The notes beneath the pieces are model-generated. The model was not told the DNA's origin. It made no database searches and saw only the letters and a program-made list of their open reading frames with translations. Shown here one piece after another: positions 1 to 9,789 of a stretch of 64,000 bases of DNA. How positions within the stretch are numbered: the first letter of the stretch is position 1; every line of letters begins with the position of its first letter. The position numbers and the translations under genes are program-made. The stretch lies in the NCBI GenBank assembly GCA_047967505.1, contig CM106539.1; one strand, written 5' to 3'. This DNA comes from Dipteris shenzhenensis (Eukaryota > Polypodiophyta > Polypodiopsida > Gleicheniales).

Positions 1-555
1 GTGTTTTTCACTTGGTTCAGGTGTCAGATCAAGGGGCTTTTGCCCAGATTTTGTTTGATAGCACTTGGGTCACCGACAGAGATCTTCATATGCATTTTAT
101 CCCCTTGGCAGAAGGGTGATTGCTTGGGATTTATCCCATTTTCTGTTGCAGGTTTTGTGACAGGCTGGAGTGTCATTTTTTTTTTTGGGTGTTTGCCAAG
201 TGGTTTATGCATATTAACTCAGTGCAATACCTCATCTGAGGTGGGAGAAGTGATCAGTACAGCCAGTATAGCAGTGTTTGTGCCTTGTCAGCTGATTATG
301 CACTGTTAAGCACTTGTTGAGCAGCTGCAGCATTCTGAAATTACTGTTTATGCCTCTTTGAGCATGGTACAGTGTGTCAGAAGGTACAGTATTTGCAGGG
401 TCATTTACTGTTTTGCTGCAGATTTTCCTGACAGTAAAAAAACAGCACTATTGTGAGTGCTCCTGGCTCTTAATAGAGCAGGTTTTTTCTGAGAAATCAG
501 AATTTTTATTCAGTCTTTTTTACTTCCAGTGAGTCAAATACTTTCCTTATTTGAT
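1..555 (+). other. Probable untranslated leader of the copia element; no gene
   Basis: No coding similarity is visible. An open frame at 1-309 lacks an ATG and runs off the left edge. The stretch lies directly upstream of the copia gag ATG at 556, so it is most simply the element's leader. I found no LTR end and no TGGTATCAGAGC-type primer-binding site here. The 5' LTR must therefore lie left of the window, or has been lost. Confidence 0.4.
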
Positions 556-1625
556 ATGGCATCAGGGGGAAGTGATTCTTCAATTCTGAACATAAAGAAA
601 CTGGAAGGAGCACACAATTATGCATTATGGGCAGAACAGTGCTTGAATGTACTTCTATTAAAGAAGATTTCTAAGCCCATAAGGGTGAAGGGTGTCAAGC
701 CATCTGACATGGCAGCTGATGACTGGGAAGAGCTTGATTTGTCCGCAAGGGCAGCTATCATGCTCACTATTTCTGACACTCTTGTGTTCAATGTTCAGGC
801 TGAAAAGACCTCTTATGGTCTATGGCAAAGGCTAGAAGAATTGTATGCCCAAAAGAGCTCAGCCAGTAAGGTTTATTGGTTGAAGAAGCTGGTTGATCTT
901 CGCATGAAGGAAGGTACAGCTATGACCTCACACTTGAGTGAGTTCAATGCCATCTTTACACAGCTGATTGCACAGGGATTGAATCTTGATGAGGAGTTCA
1001 AGGCTACTTTCTTGCTGTGTACCCTCCCTGAGAGTTGGGACACTTTCAAGACCACCCTGTCAAATTTCACTCTTATTTATGCTGATGTAGAGAGCTCTCT
1101 CCTTATGGAGGAAATGAGCAGGAAGAATAATGCGAGCAGCAAGTCTTCAAATGCCTTGCAGGTACAGGATAGAGGCAGGACTCAGCAGAAGGGGAGATCT
1201 GCTAGTAAGTCCAAATCCCGCAGTCAGTCCCGTGGCAAAAAGGATATTGAATGCTTTTATTGTGGCAAGAAGGGACATGTGAAGTCTAAGTGCTTCAAGT
1301 TCATATGGGATCAGAAAGCCAAGAAGGCTGAAACAAAGGATGCAGGCAATGGAAGCAAAGGCAAAGGCAAGGCCAAGGCAGATGACTTGGATGCAGTGAA
1401 TGTTGCAGCAGAGGACAGTGACAGTGACATACATGATGTTTTATGCTCTTCTGCTGTAATAGCACATGCTTTGGTTATTGATGGCCATGACATGCACACC
1501 TGGCTCTTGGATTCAGGTGCTTCTTTTCATGTTACTCCTCATAGGGAGTGGTTTACTTCCTACACAGGTACTCATGGAGTTGTTCATCTTGGGAACAACT
1601 ATGCATGTCAGATTGCAGGGATTGG
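556..1625 (+). pseudogene. Copia Gag and N-terminal protease, truncated by LINE insertion
   Basis: The first ATG in frame is at 556 and gives a typical copia UBN2-type Gag of about 230 residues. A basic Ser/Lys/Arg linker and a CCHC zinc knuckle follow at 1252-1293 (CFYCGKKGHVKSKC, C-x2-C-x4-H-x4-C). The retroviral-type aspartic protease motif is intact at about 1503-1535 (LLDSGASFHVT). The reading frame is then broken by the LINE at 1626. The remaining open codons up to 1701 are LINE sequence, not copia. In a working element Gag packages the RNA and the protease cuts the polyprotein. The remaining protease continues at 8840. Confidence 0.9.
1611..1625. repeat. Left target-site duplication of the LINE
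   Basis: The 15-mer GATTGCAGGGATTGG here recurs exactly at 8840-8854. The copia reading frame stops making sense after the first copy and resumes after the second. The two copies therefore mark the LINE insertion. The preceding A is also shared but cannot be separated from the poly(A) tail at the other end. Confidence 0.95.
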
Positions 1626-1654
1626 AAATGCAAGTGACGACTGGTGCTCCTGCG

Positions 1655-2330
1655 AGCTTCCCTCCCCCCCCCCCACCGCTAGCTCTACCTCCCCTCCCTA
1701 GCCCCCCCTCGCCGCGACCACCCCCGTCCCCTGCCTCTCCGCCCTTGCCTCCCGCCCGCCCTCCCCCTCACCCGCTGCCTCTCCTTCGCCGCCTCGCCTC
1801 TCCATCTCGCCCCTCCACCTCGCCTCTCCTCGCCGCCCCCCTCGCTTCCACTCCCCCCCCCTTCCCTCGTTTCACCCCACCCCCCCCTCGCTTCACCTCA
1901 CCCCCCCTCTCGCCTCTCCCGCCCGACCCCCTCGCTCACCCGCCTCCCATCCCGCTCCCCCCGCCCCCCGCGCTTCCGCTCGCCCCCACTCCGCCCCATT
2001 CTGCCCCATTCCGCCCCCCCGCCTCCATTCCGCTCCCTCCCGCCTCCATTCCGCTCCACCCGCCCCATTCCGCCCCCCCCCGCCTCCACTCCGCTCCCCC
2101 CCCTGCCCACCGCTTCACCCCTCCGCCCCCGCCACACCAACCCCGCCCCCCCCCGCCCTTCCGCGCCCCCCGCCTTCCCCGCACCCTTCACCCCGCCCCG
2201 CCCCGACCCCCCCGCCCCTCACTTCGCCTCGCCCGCCCTTCCGCTCCACTTCTCCACCCCACCTCCACCCTCCGCCTCCGCAACCGCCCTCTCCACACCC
2301 AGGCGCCACCCTCCCGCTTCGCCTCCCCTT
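1655..2330. repeat. C-rich, pyrimidine/GC low-complexity tract in LINE 5' UTR
   Basis: About 670 bp consists almost only of C with scattered G, T and A, and includes many runs of four or more C. Long open frames cross it on both strands (Pro-rich on plus, Gly/Arg-rich on minus), which follows from the composition. The complementary strand carries many G runs and could form G-quadruplexes. It sits where a LINE 5' UTR and promoter would be. Confidence 0.85.
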
Positions 2331-2381
2331 TTGGGGTGGCAGCCTGTTCCTCATCGGAAGCTTGCAGTTAGTCTTGGTGGT

Positions 2382-4412
2382 ATGGCGGCCCCCTGCCCAG
2401 ATCCGGAGGCCCAGTCGGACCCTCCCTCTCCAGATGCCTACCGCGTTATCCTGACAGAGCAACAATCATCTCGTGTTCAGGAGGTTGCCATTGACTTTGC
2501 CCGTACCTCTGTTTACGGTAGAGTCATTGGACACTCTCCCTCCAGATCAGCCATCAGGGACTCCAGTCCACTCTCCTGCTAGAGGATGGCCATATTGAGG
2601 AGGTGGCCCTTATGGGAAGGGGCATCTTCTGGCTCAAACTCTCCAATGAGAAAGCTGCGAGCAACCTGATTGCCGGTTCCCCCACATCGGTGGATGGAAA
2701 GCTTATCATGATAGTCCCGTGGTACCGTGGATTCAGCGCAGCAGATTTTGATGTTCGGTTTCGTATACCTCGCCACCCAGTGACACTAGTTTTTCCAGGT
2801 CTTGCTGCTGAGCTGCGATTGTCAGGGACTTGGGCTCCCATTTTGGCTGGGTTATGCACGACACTTTCGCCGACGCGGTGACCACGGCAGGAGCCCCCCG
2901 AGTCCGTGTGGTTGTGGCAGATCCTGCGACTCTCCCTGCAGTGATCGAGATTGTGACAGATGCCGGCAGCATCACCCAGAGCAGCATGATAGTCACCGGA
3001 CAGCCAGGTCAGTGCCTGAGGTGCCACGGCTTTGGGCACTTGGCGGCTGCTTGTCCACGCTTTGCCAGCTCATCTCGACCCCCCCCGCCCCCGCCCCCTC
3101 CGCCCCCGCCCCCCCTCGGACAGCCACGTCAGGAGGAGCCGAGGCAGTCGGAGCCCGGTCTAGAGTTAGTGGGTGGTTGGATTGAGGTTAGAAGGAAAAG
3201 AGGAAAGAACAAGAAGATCTCGGATAAAGGCAAGGAGGCAGAGGTTACCCTTCCTGCAGCAGCACCCCAGAGACCTGACAGGCAACCGCCCCAGGGACCT
3301 GGGAGAGCTTCTTCTTCGACGGCAGCCCGCCCTTCACAGCCTCAGATCCCCCTCTCTCCCGCTCCCCCGCCCCTTTCCACTCAGTCCCAGCCCCTTCTCC
3401 AGTTTCCCCTCCCTTCGCCCGACCCGCAGCCTCAGCCCCCATCTCTTCCTCCTCAGTCTCCTCCTCCTCCCTCTCAGCCCCAGTTCCAGAGGCATCCCCA
3501 TCCCCCCCCTCCCTCCGTTCCCCTCGACTCCCCTATAGTGTTAGCTGCACCTTCGGCTTCCCAGCCGAGGGCAGCCCCCGCTCCGCCTCCTCCACCTTCT
3601 CCGCCAGTCGCCTCCGTGGAGTCCGAGTCGCCTATCCCTCAGCCTCCTCCCCCTCCCCCCCCGCTGGCAGGACACCCGGAGTCTACACCACCACTGGAGC
3701 AGGCTTCCATGGCCGCTAGCCCCTCAGTGGCAGACTCTGATGGGTCTCAGCTTCAGGAGAGAGAGCTTCCTCGAGACTTTTATAGAGCTGGCCCCTGGGA
3801 CTACTTGGACGTGGCCGACCTTGGGACCTTCTCGGCTTATCTCGACATCAGTATCTTCCTGCTCCGCAAAGGGGCGGATGGGAAGATTGTCGCCTTGGCC
3901 CCTAGGGACGGCCCTAGCTTCGCCTTCACGTTCCTCAGCAATGGCACCGAGACCTGGACAGACGACTCGGTTTGGGAGGGGAGCAGACACACGCCCAGGT
4001 CTGTTCCTGGATAGGCCCGTCCGGTGGGCAACTTCTCGAGACTCAGTGGTCCGAGGGCGATGTGCGCCTGCGGTGGCATTGCGCCGCCAAACGCTTCCGA
4101 CTGATTGTGATCCTCAGACCTCCCCTGTCATGGCCTCTCCCCCAGGATGTCAGAGCTTGGTCCCATCAGAAACTCCGAACCTTCTATGGGATGACCACTT
4201 CAGAGATCTCGAGCTAGCTCGAGAAAGCATTTGTTCATGGCACCAAAGGCCTCTCGCCTTTGCTGAAGGTGTTGAAGAACGGGCAGGACGACCCCGTCTC
4301 CCCCTCCAAACCTTCTCATAAGCGGCAGCGCCTCCATTCCGACATGTCTGATTCTTCATCGACTTCGACCGTGAGCAGACAGTTGTTCGCAGCCCCCCAT
4401 CCCTCTCCATGA
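2382..4412 (+). pseudogene. LINE ORF1 (DUF4283-like, CCHC knuckle), frameshifted
   Basis: ORF1 of plant L1 elements encodes a nucleic-acid-binding chaperone. The first likely ATG is at 2382. Similarity then moves frame near 2560 and again near 2825. A zinc knuckle (CLRCHGFGHLAAACPRF) lies at about 3013-3063. A long Pro-rich linker with PPPP runs follows to about 3700. The C-terminal part changes frame near 3975, and an in-frame TAG lies at 4215-4217. The last frame ends with a Ser/Thr-rich tail at a TGA at 4410-4412, which overlaps the ORF2 ATG at 4409. The DUF4283 assignment rests on position and general pattern; the knuckle is certain. Confidence 0.75.
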
Positions 4413-5470
4413 GCCTACACCTCGTATCCTGGAATGTGAACGGGTTTCACTCTTCTGGCACCCGTGGTCCCAGGAAGCTCATTTTGCGACAGGAACTTCA
4501 GCCTGCAGTGATTGGTCGTTTGGATGTACTTCTGCTCCAGGAGCACAAGCTCTCTGCGGCTCATTCCCGTAGCTGCGGGAAGGTTCTCCCTGGACGTTCC
4601 TACACTTACTAGGAGCCCTCGATCGGTGCACAGGGGAGGAGTGGGGGTGTCTGTACCTCCGTGTGCGAGCAGTTAGCCCAGGGAGTTTTCGGTCATGGCA
4701 CGTTGCCAAGCCCTTTGGGTAGGCCTGGATTTGGAGGATTCTTCCAGACATGGATTCCTGGATTGTTGGAGGTGACTTCAACAATCTGGAGACCTTGGAG
4801 GACCAGCAGGGCAGAGGTCCGGAGTTCACAGGTATGGCTCAGGCAGAGCAGTCAGCTTGGGACTCTTTCATCTTCGCGACAGGAGGTAGGGACAGTTGGA
4901 GAGACCCGTCCTTCCGGCGTTGGCACGGGAGCCTGGACTTCTCTTGGGGCTTCCGCAGGGAAGGAGGCAGACTCCTGGAGAGGCTTGATAGATTTTATGT
5001 CAGTGATTGGGCCATCAGTAGAGGCGGTCAGGCGGGTATAGTTCCAGGGACGACACTTTCCGACCATGCGCCGGTGCTCCTTTCATTAGATTCGGCAGCC
5101 CAGACCCTTCCCCCCCGGTCATGCAGGATTCCCGACTCCATTTTCTCGAGGGAGGACGTGCGCAGCAGTATTTGCAGTCTTTGGGACAGAGACTGGGGGG
5201 AGTGCGTGGATTTGGTGGACTCAGTTGCGCAGGCTCTGCAGGAGTCCAGCCAGATCTGCCAGCTAGCAGCCCTACAGGTTCGACAGGATTGGTGGAGTAG
5301 AGAGAGAGCTCTTCGGAGGGACCTCGCCTCCATTCAGCGACTCCAGCAGGCTTCCCCGGGCTCGGAGGAGCTTCGGGATCCAGGCCCTTCGAGCCAGAGC
5401 CCTCCTGGAGGAGACACTCCAGCGCCGCTCAGAGTTTTCCTATCACGCCTCTCTCTCCTTCTGGGCTCGG
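4409..5470 (+). pseudogene. LINE ORF2 part 1: AP-like endonuclease domain
   Basis: The domain nicks target DNA to prime reverse transcription. Motifs of the exonuclease-endonuclease-phosphatase fold are visible in order: SWNVNG near 4430, LQEHKLS near 4530, GGDFNNLE near 4765, LDRFYVSDW near 4990 and SDHAPV near 5061. A TAG near 4610 and a frame change before 4750 break the reading. The ORF2 ATG at 4409 overlaps the ORF1 stop as ATGA. The key Asn, Glu, Asp and His residues of the family are all present, so the domain decayed by frame damage more than by active-site loss. Confidence 0.85.
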
Positions 5471-5474
5471 AAGG

Positions 5475-7961
5475 GTGACCGGATGTGCAGGGAGTTCTTC
5501 AGGACGCATGGCCAGAGAGCTATCAGGTGATCAGCTTCGGAGTCTCGGGACAGCGGATGGTCACATCGTTACGGATCCGGGGGAGGTCCTGGGGTTGGCC
5601 ATTGACTTCTACAGGACCCTCTTCCAGCAGGAGCCGCTTGCCCCTCGTGCTAGTCGTGCCCGTGAGGAGGTGTGGAGGCACATTCCATCCCTAGTCCAGC
5701 CTAGCATGCAGGCGACGTTGTTGGCGCCGTTTACCTCAGATGAGATGCTGGAGGCCTTGATGGCTATCGACGGACAGAAATGCCCAGGAGAGGATGGGCT
5801 ACCCCGAGCATTCTTCACCTCCTTCTGGGACCAGATCCATCAGCCCCTCCTTGCAGCTCTGCAGGGGTTTTCAGTAGCGGTCAGATGCCAGAGAGCCTCT
5901 CTTCGGGACTGATTTGCCTCATCCCGAAGGGAGGAGATAGACAGGAGATCCGCCAGTGGCGTCCAATCACTCTCCTTACCACCGCCTACAAAATCCTCGC
6001 CAAGATGATCAGTGCCAGAGTTCGGCCTCTACTCCCAGACCTCATTCATGACACTCAGACAGGCTTTGTCCAGGATCGCAGTATCCTGGATAATGTCTTC
6101 ACCTTTTCAGAGGCGGCGGAGTGGGCTCAGCACAGTGGATCACACCTTGCCATTCTACTTCTCGACTTCGAGAAGGCCTACGATCGCGTGGACTGGTCCT
6201 TTTTGGAGGGGACTCTGAAGCGGCTAGGTTTCCCGGCAGGTTGGATTCAGGGTATCTCAGCTTTGTACAGGACAGCGTCTAGCAGGGTCATCATTGGAGG
6301 CAGGATGGGGGAGCGCTTTAGCTTGGAGAGATCAGTGTGTTAGGGCTGCCCCCTTGCTCCTTACCTGTTTCTTTTCTTCGCCGAGGCCATGACTTACTAC
6401 CTTCGGGCGAGGTCTACCGGGATCAGGGGTGTTCGCCTTCCACTCCGGGAGGACACGGAGCTTTTGGACTCGGAGTACGCAGATGATACAGCCCTTTATG
6501 TCCAAGACGATGAGAGGATGCTAGAGAGGGTGCGGATGGGGCCCTGGAGGTCTTCTGCTCGGTCGCTGGTGCGAAAATCAACTGGAACAAATCAGTTGGT
6601 TTTCTCACAGACCCTGGGGCGTGTTCTCAGTGGGGGCGATTTCTGGGTTTCAGATGGATTCCACGGGGACAGACAGCTAGATACCTTGGCTTCCAGGTTG
6701 GCCTAGACATCACGCCAGCTCAGCAGAGTTTCTCCCGGTGCTAGACTCCATCCGACGGAAGCTGGCTTTCTGGAGCACTGCTAAGCTGTCTCTTGCAGGT
6801 CGTGCACTGGTAGTTAACCAGGTCCTCCTAGCCAATGTGGCTTCCTGCTGGTGCTTCTCGAGATCCAACGTGGCACAGCTCAGGAGGTTGGTTCGGAACT
6901 TCCTTTGGTCTGGGGAGGATGGTCTTAGAGATACCAGAGCCAGGGTTGCTTGGCAGACAGTCACTCTTCCGCAGGCTGAGGGTGGCCTGGGGGTTATCGA
7001 TCCAGAGCTTCAGAGTCAGGCCTTGTTAGGCAAGCTTGTCATCCGCGGTTTGACCCCGGGGGGGCAGACGTGGAAGATGTTACTTCAGCAGGGAGTCGGC
7101 TCTTGTGTCCCGCGCCGAGGTGGAGAGTGGCTACCGTCCCTCAGGTGGATCTTCACTTCCGCCCCGCTCACTCAGCCCCGTTCCCCACTCGTTCGTAGCC
7201 TCCTCATGGTTTGGAGGTGGCTCCGTCTCAGTCTCATTCAGTCCCCTCCCAGCTGTCAGGAGGAGATCGATCGCCAGCCACTCGTCTGGAATGGTCAGGT
7301 CAGAGATGCCGAAGGCCTTCAGTTGGGGGAGAGATCACATATCAGGTGGGACGGCTGGATGAGGGGGCCAGCCCGGTCCCTTCGAGTTTGGAGGGATACG
7401 TACAGACATCTGGAGATGGCTGATCTTGCAGACGCAGCTGGAGGTGCACGTGGAGTCCAAGCGAGACGCACGGAGATCGACGGTGCGATCCCAGCTGCTT
7501 GGTTGGTTCCACCTGAGCCTCAGGTCCTCATGCCTGGTGACACCCGCTGGCTGGGACAGTTCACCCCCCGTGGCATCCCACTGGTGGTTGCAGGACGTAT
7601 GGATGACTCCTCTATCTCCTTCTTCGTGGTTTCAGGGGATGGACGACTCAGGAGAGAGGATGCGCTCATCAACCCCCTACTCTCGTGGCAGAGGGTTAGG
7701 GTCGTAGGCCTTTTGGAGAAGGTCTGGCGTACCAACCCTAGTATCGAGCAGGACCAGTTGCAGCTTTGGCATCTTTGGCTCTGGGAGGGGCGGGCCTTGT
7801 CAGAGCTTGATTGGGACGACCCAGGAGAGTGGTGGTGGCCAGAGATTGTGACAGGACAGGGGCCGACTTCCTTCTTCGCCTACAACACGACTCTGGGCAG
7901 GCGAGTTCTCGAAAGGATGCAGAGCCGCCCCCCCACCCAGCGACCTAACTGGTACGCATAG
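5475..7961 (+). pseudogene. LINE ORF2 part 2: reverse transcriptase and thumb
   Basis: Non-LTR reverse transcriptase blocks can be read in order: CLIPKGGDRQEIRQWRPI (about 5908), the TGF-VQDRSILDN region (6060-6090), LLDFEKAYDRVDW (6158-6196), GCPLAPYLF (6344) and the catalytic YADD (about 6478). A TGT TAG pair at 6338-6343 stands where the family has Arg-Gln before GCP. Two C-to-T changes (CGT CAG) would explain it. A 1-bp gain near 6535-6545 moves the reading into the frame that stays open to 7961. The downstream frame holds the usual thumb and linker with LAGRALVVNQVLL. Confidence 0.88.
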
Positions 7962-8738
7962 GGTATTTCCAGGTTCTTTTTGCAGGCATTCTGGAAGGCC
8001 TTGTGGGAGAGCTGGCGGCCGCGGAAGATCTCATACTTCTTGTGGCTTCTTGCCCACAAAGGTCTTCCAGTGGGGAGCTGGTTGAGGCAGATAGGCCAGG
8101 ACGGATGCTGTCAGATTTGCCATGCGGATGAGGAGTCACCAAAACACTGCCTGTGGAGCTGCACTCGCGCCCAGGAAGTGTGGAGGTGGACCTTCGGGCT
8201 TCTTACTCGCGCAGCACCAGAGCTAGGATTGATCACTTGGGGCGCGTTCTGTTGGTGCAGCACCGCACCTGGTCTTCATCACGTATTCGAGGCATGCCAG
8301 CAGGACCCCACTTTCCTTATCACACAGGGGACGTGGGGGCCGCTCGAGGGTATCCCACAGCACCTAGCAGAGGCTGATACAGGAGTTCGGGAGAGGCAGC
8401 CAGTCTGGGAGATTATCAGCAGCATTACAAGATGGCACATCTGGACCTCGCGCTGCACGCAGATCCTCGGTGGCACCTCCTTATCGACTGCCCAGATCAT
8501 GGCGGAGATTTGGAGTGAGATTATTCATACCCTCAGAGGCCAGTGGGACCAGATTCAGGGAGACTCCCGGGCTGGTCAGGAGAAGCGAAGATGCTTCCTC
8601 GGGCTTGGGACACACAGGGCCTCTTCTTCGAGCAGACTACGCAGGGCCTTCGGTGGCACTACTCACCACCCCGATGGCTGTTCATTCACACTCAGCATAT
8701 CCCTCCGTGAGAGTATGATTTATTATGCTACCTTTTAG
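7962..8738 (+). pseudogene. LINE ORF2 part 3: zf-RVT zinc-binding tail
   Basis: The frame is the same as the preceding segment, separated by a TAG at 7959-7961. The motif CQICHADEESPKHCLW (C-x2-C-x7-H-x1-C) is the zf-RVT zinc finger that plant LINEs carry after reverse transcriptase, preceded by a Trp/Leu-rich stretch FLWLLAHKGLPVG. The frame ends at 8738. A 100-bp 3' UTR follows, then a short A run and the right target duplication. Confidence 0.85.
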
Positions 8739-8839
8739 GACTGCGTCCGGTTTGTGAACGCAGCCCGTCAGCTATACGCTAACCTCTTGTATCTTGTTCT
8801 CGAAGTAATATAATTAGCACTGTTTTTTCGGCAAAAAAA

Positions 8840-8854
8840 GATTGCAGGGATTGG
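8840..8854. repeat. Right target-site duplication of the LINE
   Basis: Exact second copy of GATTGCAGGGATTGG, directly after the LINE poly(A). The copia protease frame resumes here. Confidence 0.95.
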
Positions 8855-9789
8855 CAGTATACAGATAGTATTTCCTGATGGACGCATATTCATGCTTGAT
8901 GGTGTCCGCCATGTGCCGCAAATCAAGAAAAATCTGATTAGCACTGGCTTATTGGATGACAGTGGTTACCACACCACATTTGGGGATTCCAAATGGGTGA
9001 TTACTGATGGCCAGGCTGTAGTGGCTGAGGGTTTTAAGAGTGATACCTTGTACCCTCTTTATGTTTCCAGTGTGGGTAATCATGTTGTTGCCATAACCGA
9101 GCTGCCAAAGGTTTCATTGTGGCATAGCCGGTTGGGACACATGTCTGTTAAAGGAATGCAAGAACTGTCACGTTTGGGTTATCTGCCGTCTCTTTCTTTT
9201 TCAGATTTGCCTACTTGTGATCATTGCATATTTGGCAAGCATTCTGTGACTCCTCATAAGAGGAGAACTCCCCAGAATAGAGCACCACTTGATCTAGTGC
9301 ACACTGATTTGTGTGAGATGCCACAGTTATCACTAGGGGGTGCAAAATATTTTATTACTTTCATTGATGATGCCACACGCAAAGTGTGGGTCTATTTCTT
9401 GAAGCATAAGGGCGATGCCTTAGATGCTTTCAAGAAGTTTGTCGCTCAGGTGGAGAATCGGACAGGTCGCAGGCTGAAATGCCTCAGATCCGATAATGGG
9501 GGTGAGTATGTGTCACATGCTTTTGTGCAGTTTTGCCAAGCTAAGAGCATCAAACAGGAACTCACAGCTCCTCATAATGCATCTCAAAATGGTGCAAGTG
9601 AGCGGATGAATCGAACTATTCAGGAGAAGGTTTGATGTATGTTGTCTTATGCTGCATTACCCCATGGCTTTTGGGCAGAAGCCGTGCAAACAGTAGTTCA
9701 CATTATTAACAGGTCGCCAAACAAGGCTTTGGAGTTGAAAGTGCCAGAGGAGGTGTGGTCTGGCAAGCCACCTTCATATAAGCACTTAA
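8840..9789 (+). pseudogene. Copia protease end, GAG-pre-integrase and integrase
   Basis: The reading continues the protease cut at 1625, then shows a GAG-pre-integrase zinc region (LWHSRLGHMS, with CDHCIFGKH downstream) at 9118-9245. The integrase core follows (VHTDLCEMP, FITFIDDATRKVWVY, LRSDNGGEY, NGASERMNRTIQ; 9295-9630). A TGA at 9632-9634 stands where related elements have Arg, so CGA to TGA is likely. The frame continues to 9788, where one extra A shifts it. Integrase inserts the cDNA into the genome. The D-D-E acidic residues are visible, so the damage is confined to the stop and the frameshift. Confidence 0.88.

Larger units (their letters stand above)
1626..8839 (+). mobile_element. 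L1-type plant LINE nested in copia protease
   Basis: The element has a C-rich 5' region, an ORF1 with a CCHC knuckle, an ORF2 with endonuclease, reverse transcriptase and zf-RVT zinc finger, a short 3' UTR and a terminal run of seven A residues (8833-8839). Exact 15-bp target duplications flank it. Its length of about 7.2 kb suggests a nearly full-length insertion. ORF1 and ORF2 both carry frameshifts and stop codons, so it is no longer autonomous. It was inserted after the copia element and is in the same orientation. Confidence 0.92.

Noticed and set aside
1466-2371. 301-codon Pro-rich open frame
   Set aside because: It starts in copia protease out of frame and runs through the C-rich LINE 5' region. 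Composition alone keeps it open.
1898-2465. Gly/Arg-rich minus-strand open frames
   Set aside because: They are the complement of the same C-rich tract and have no domain or start context.
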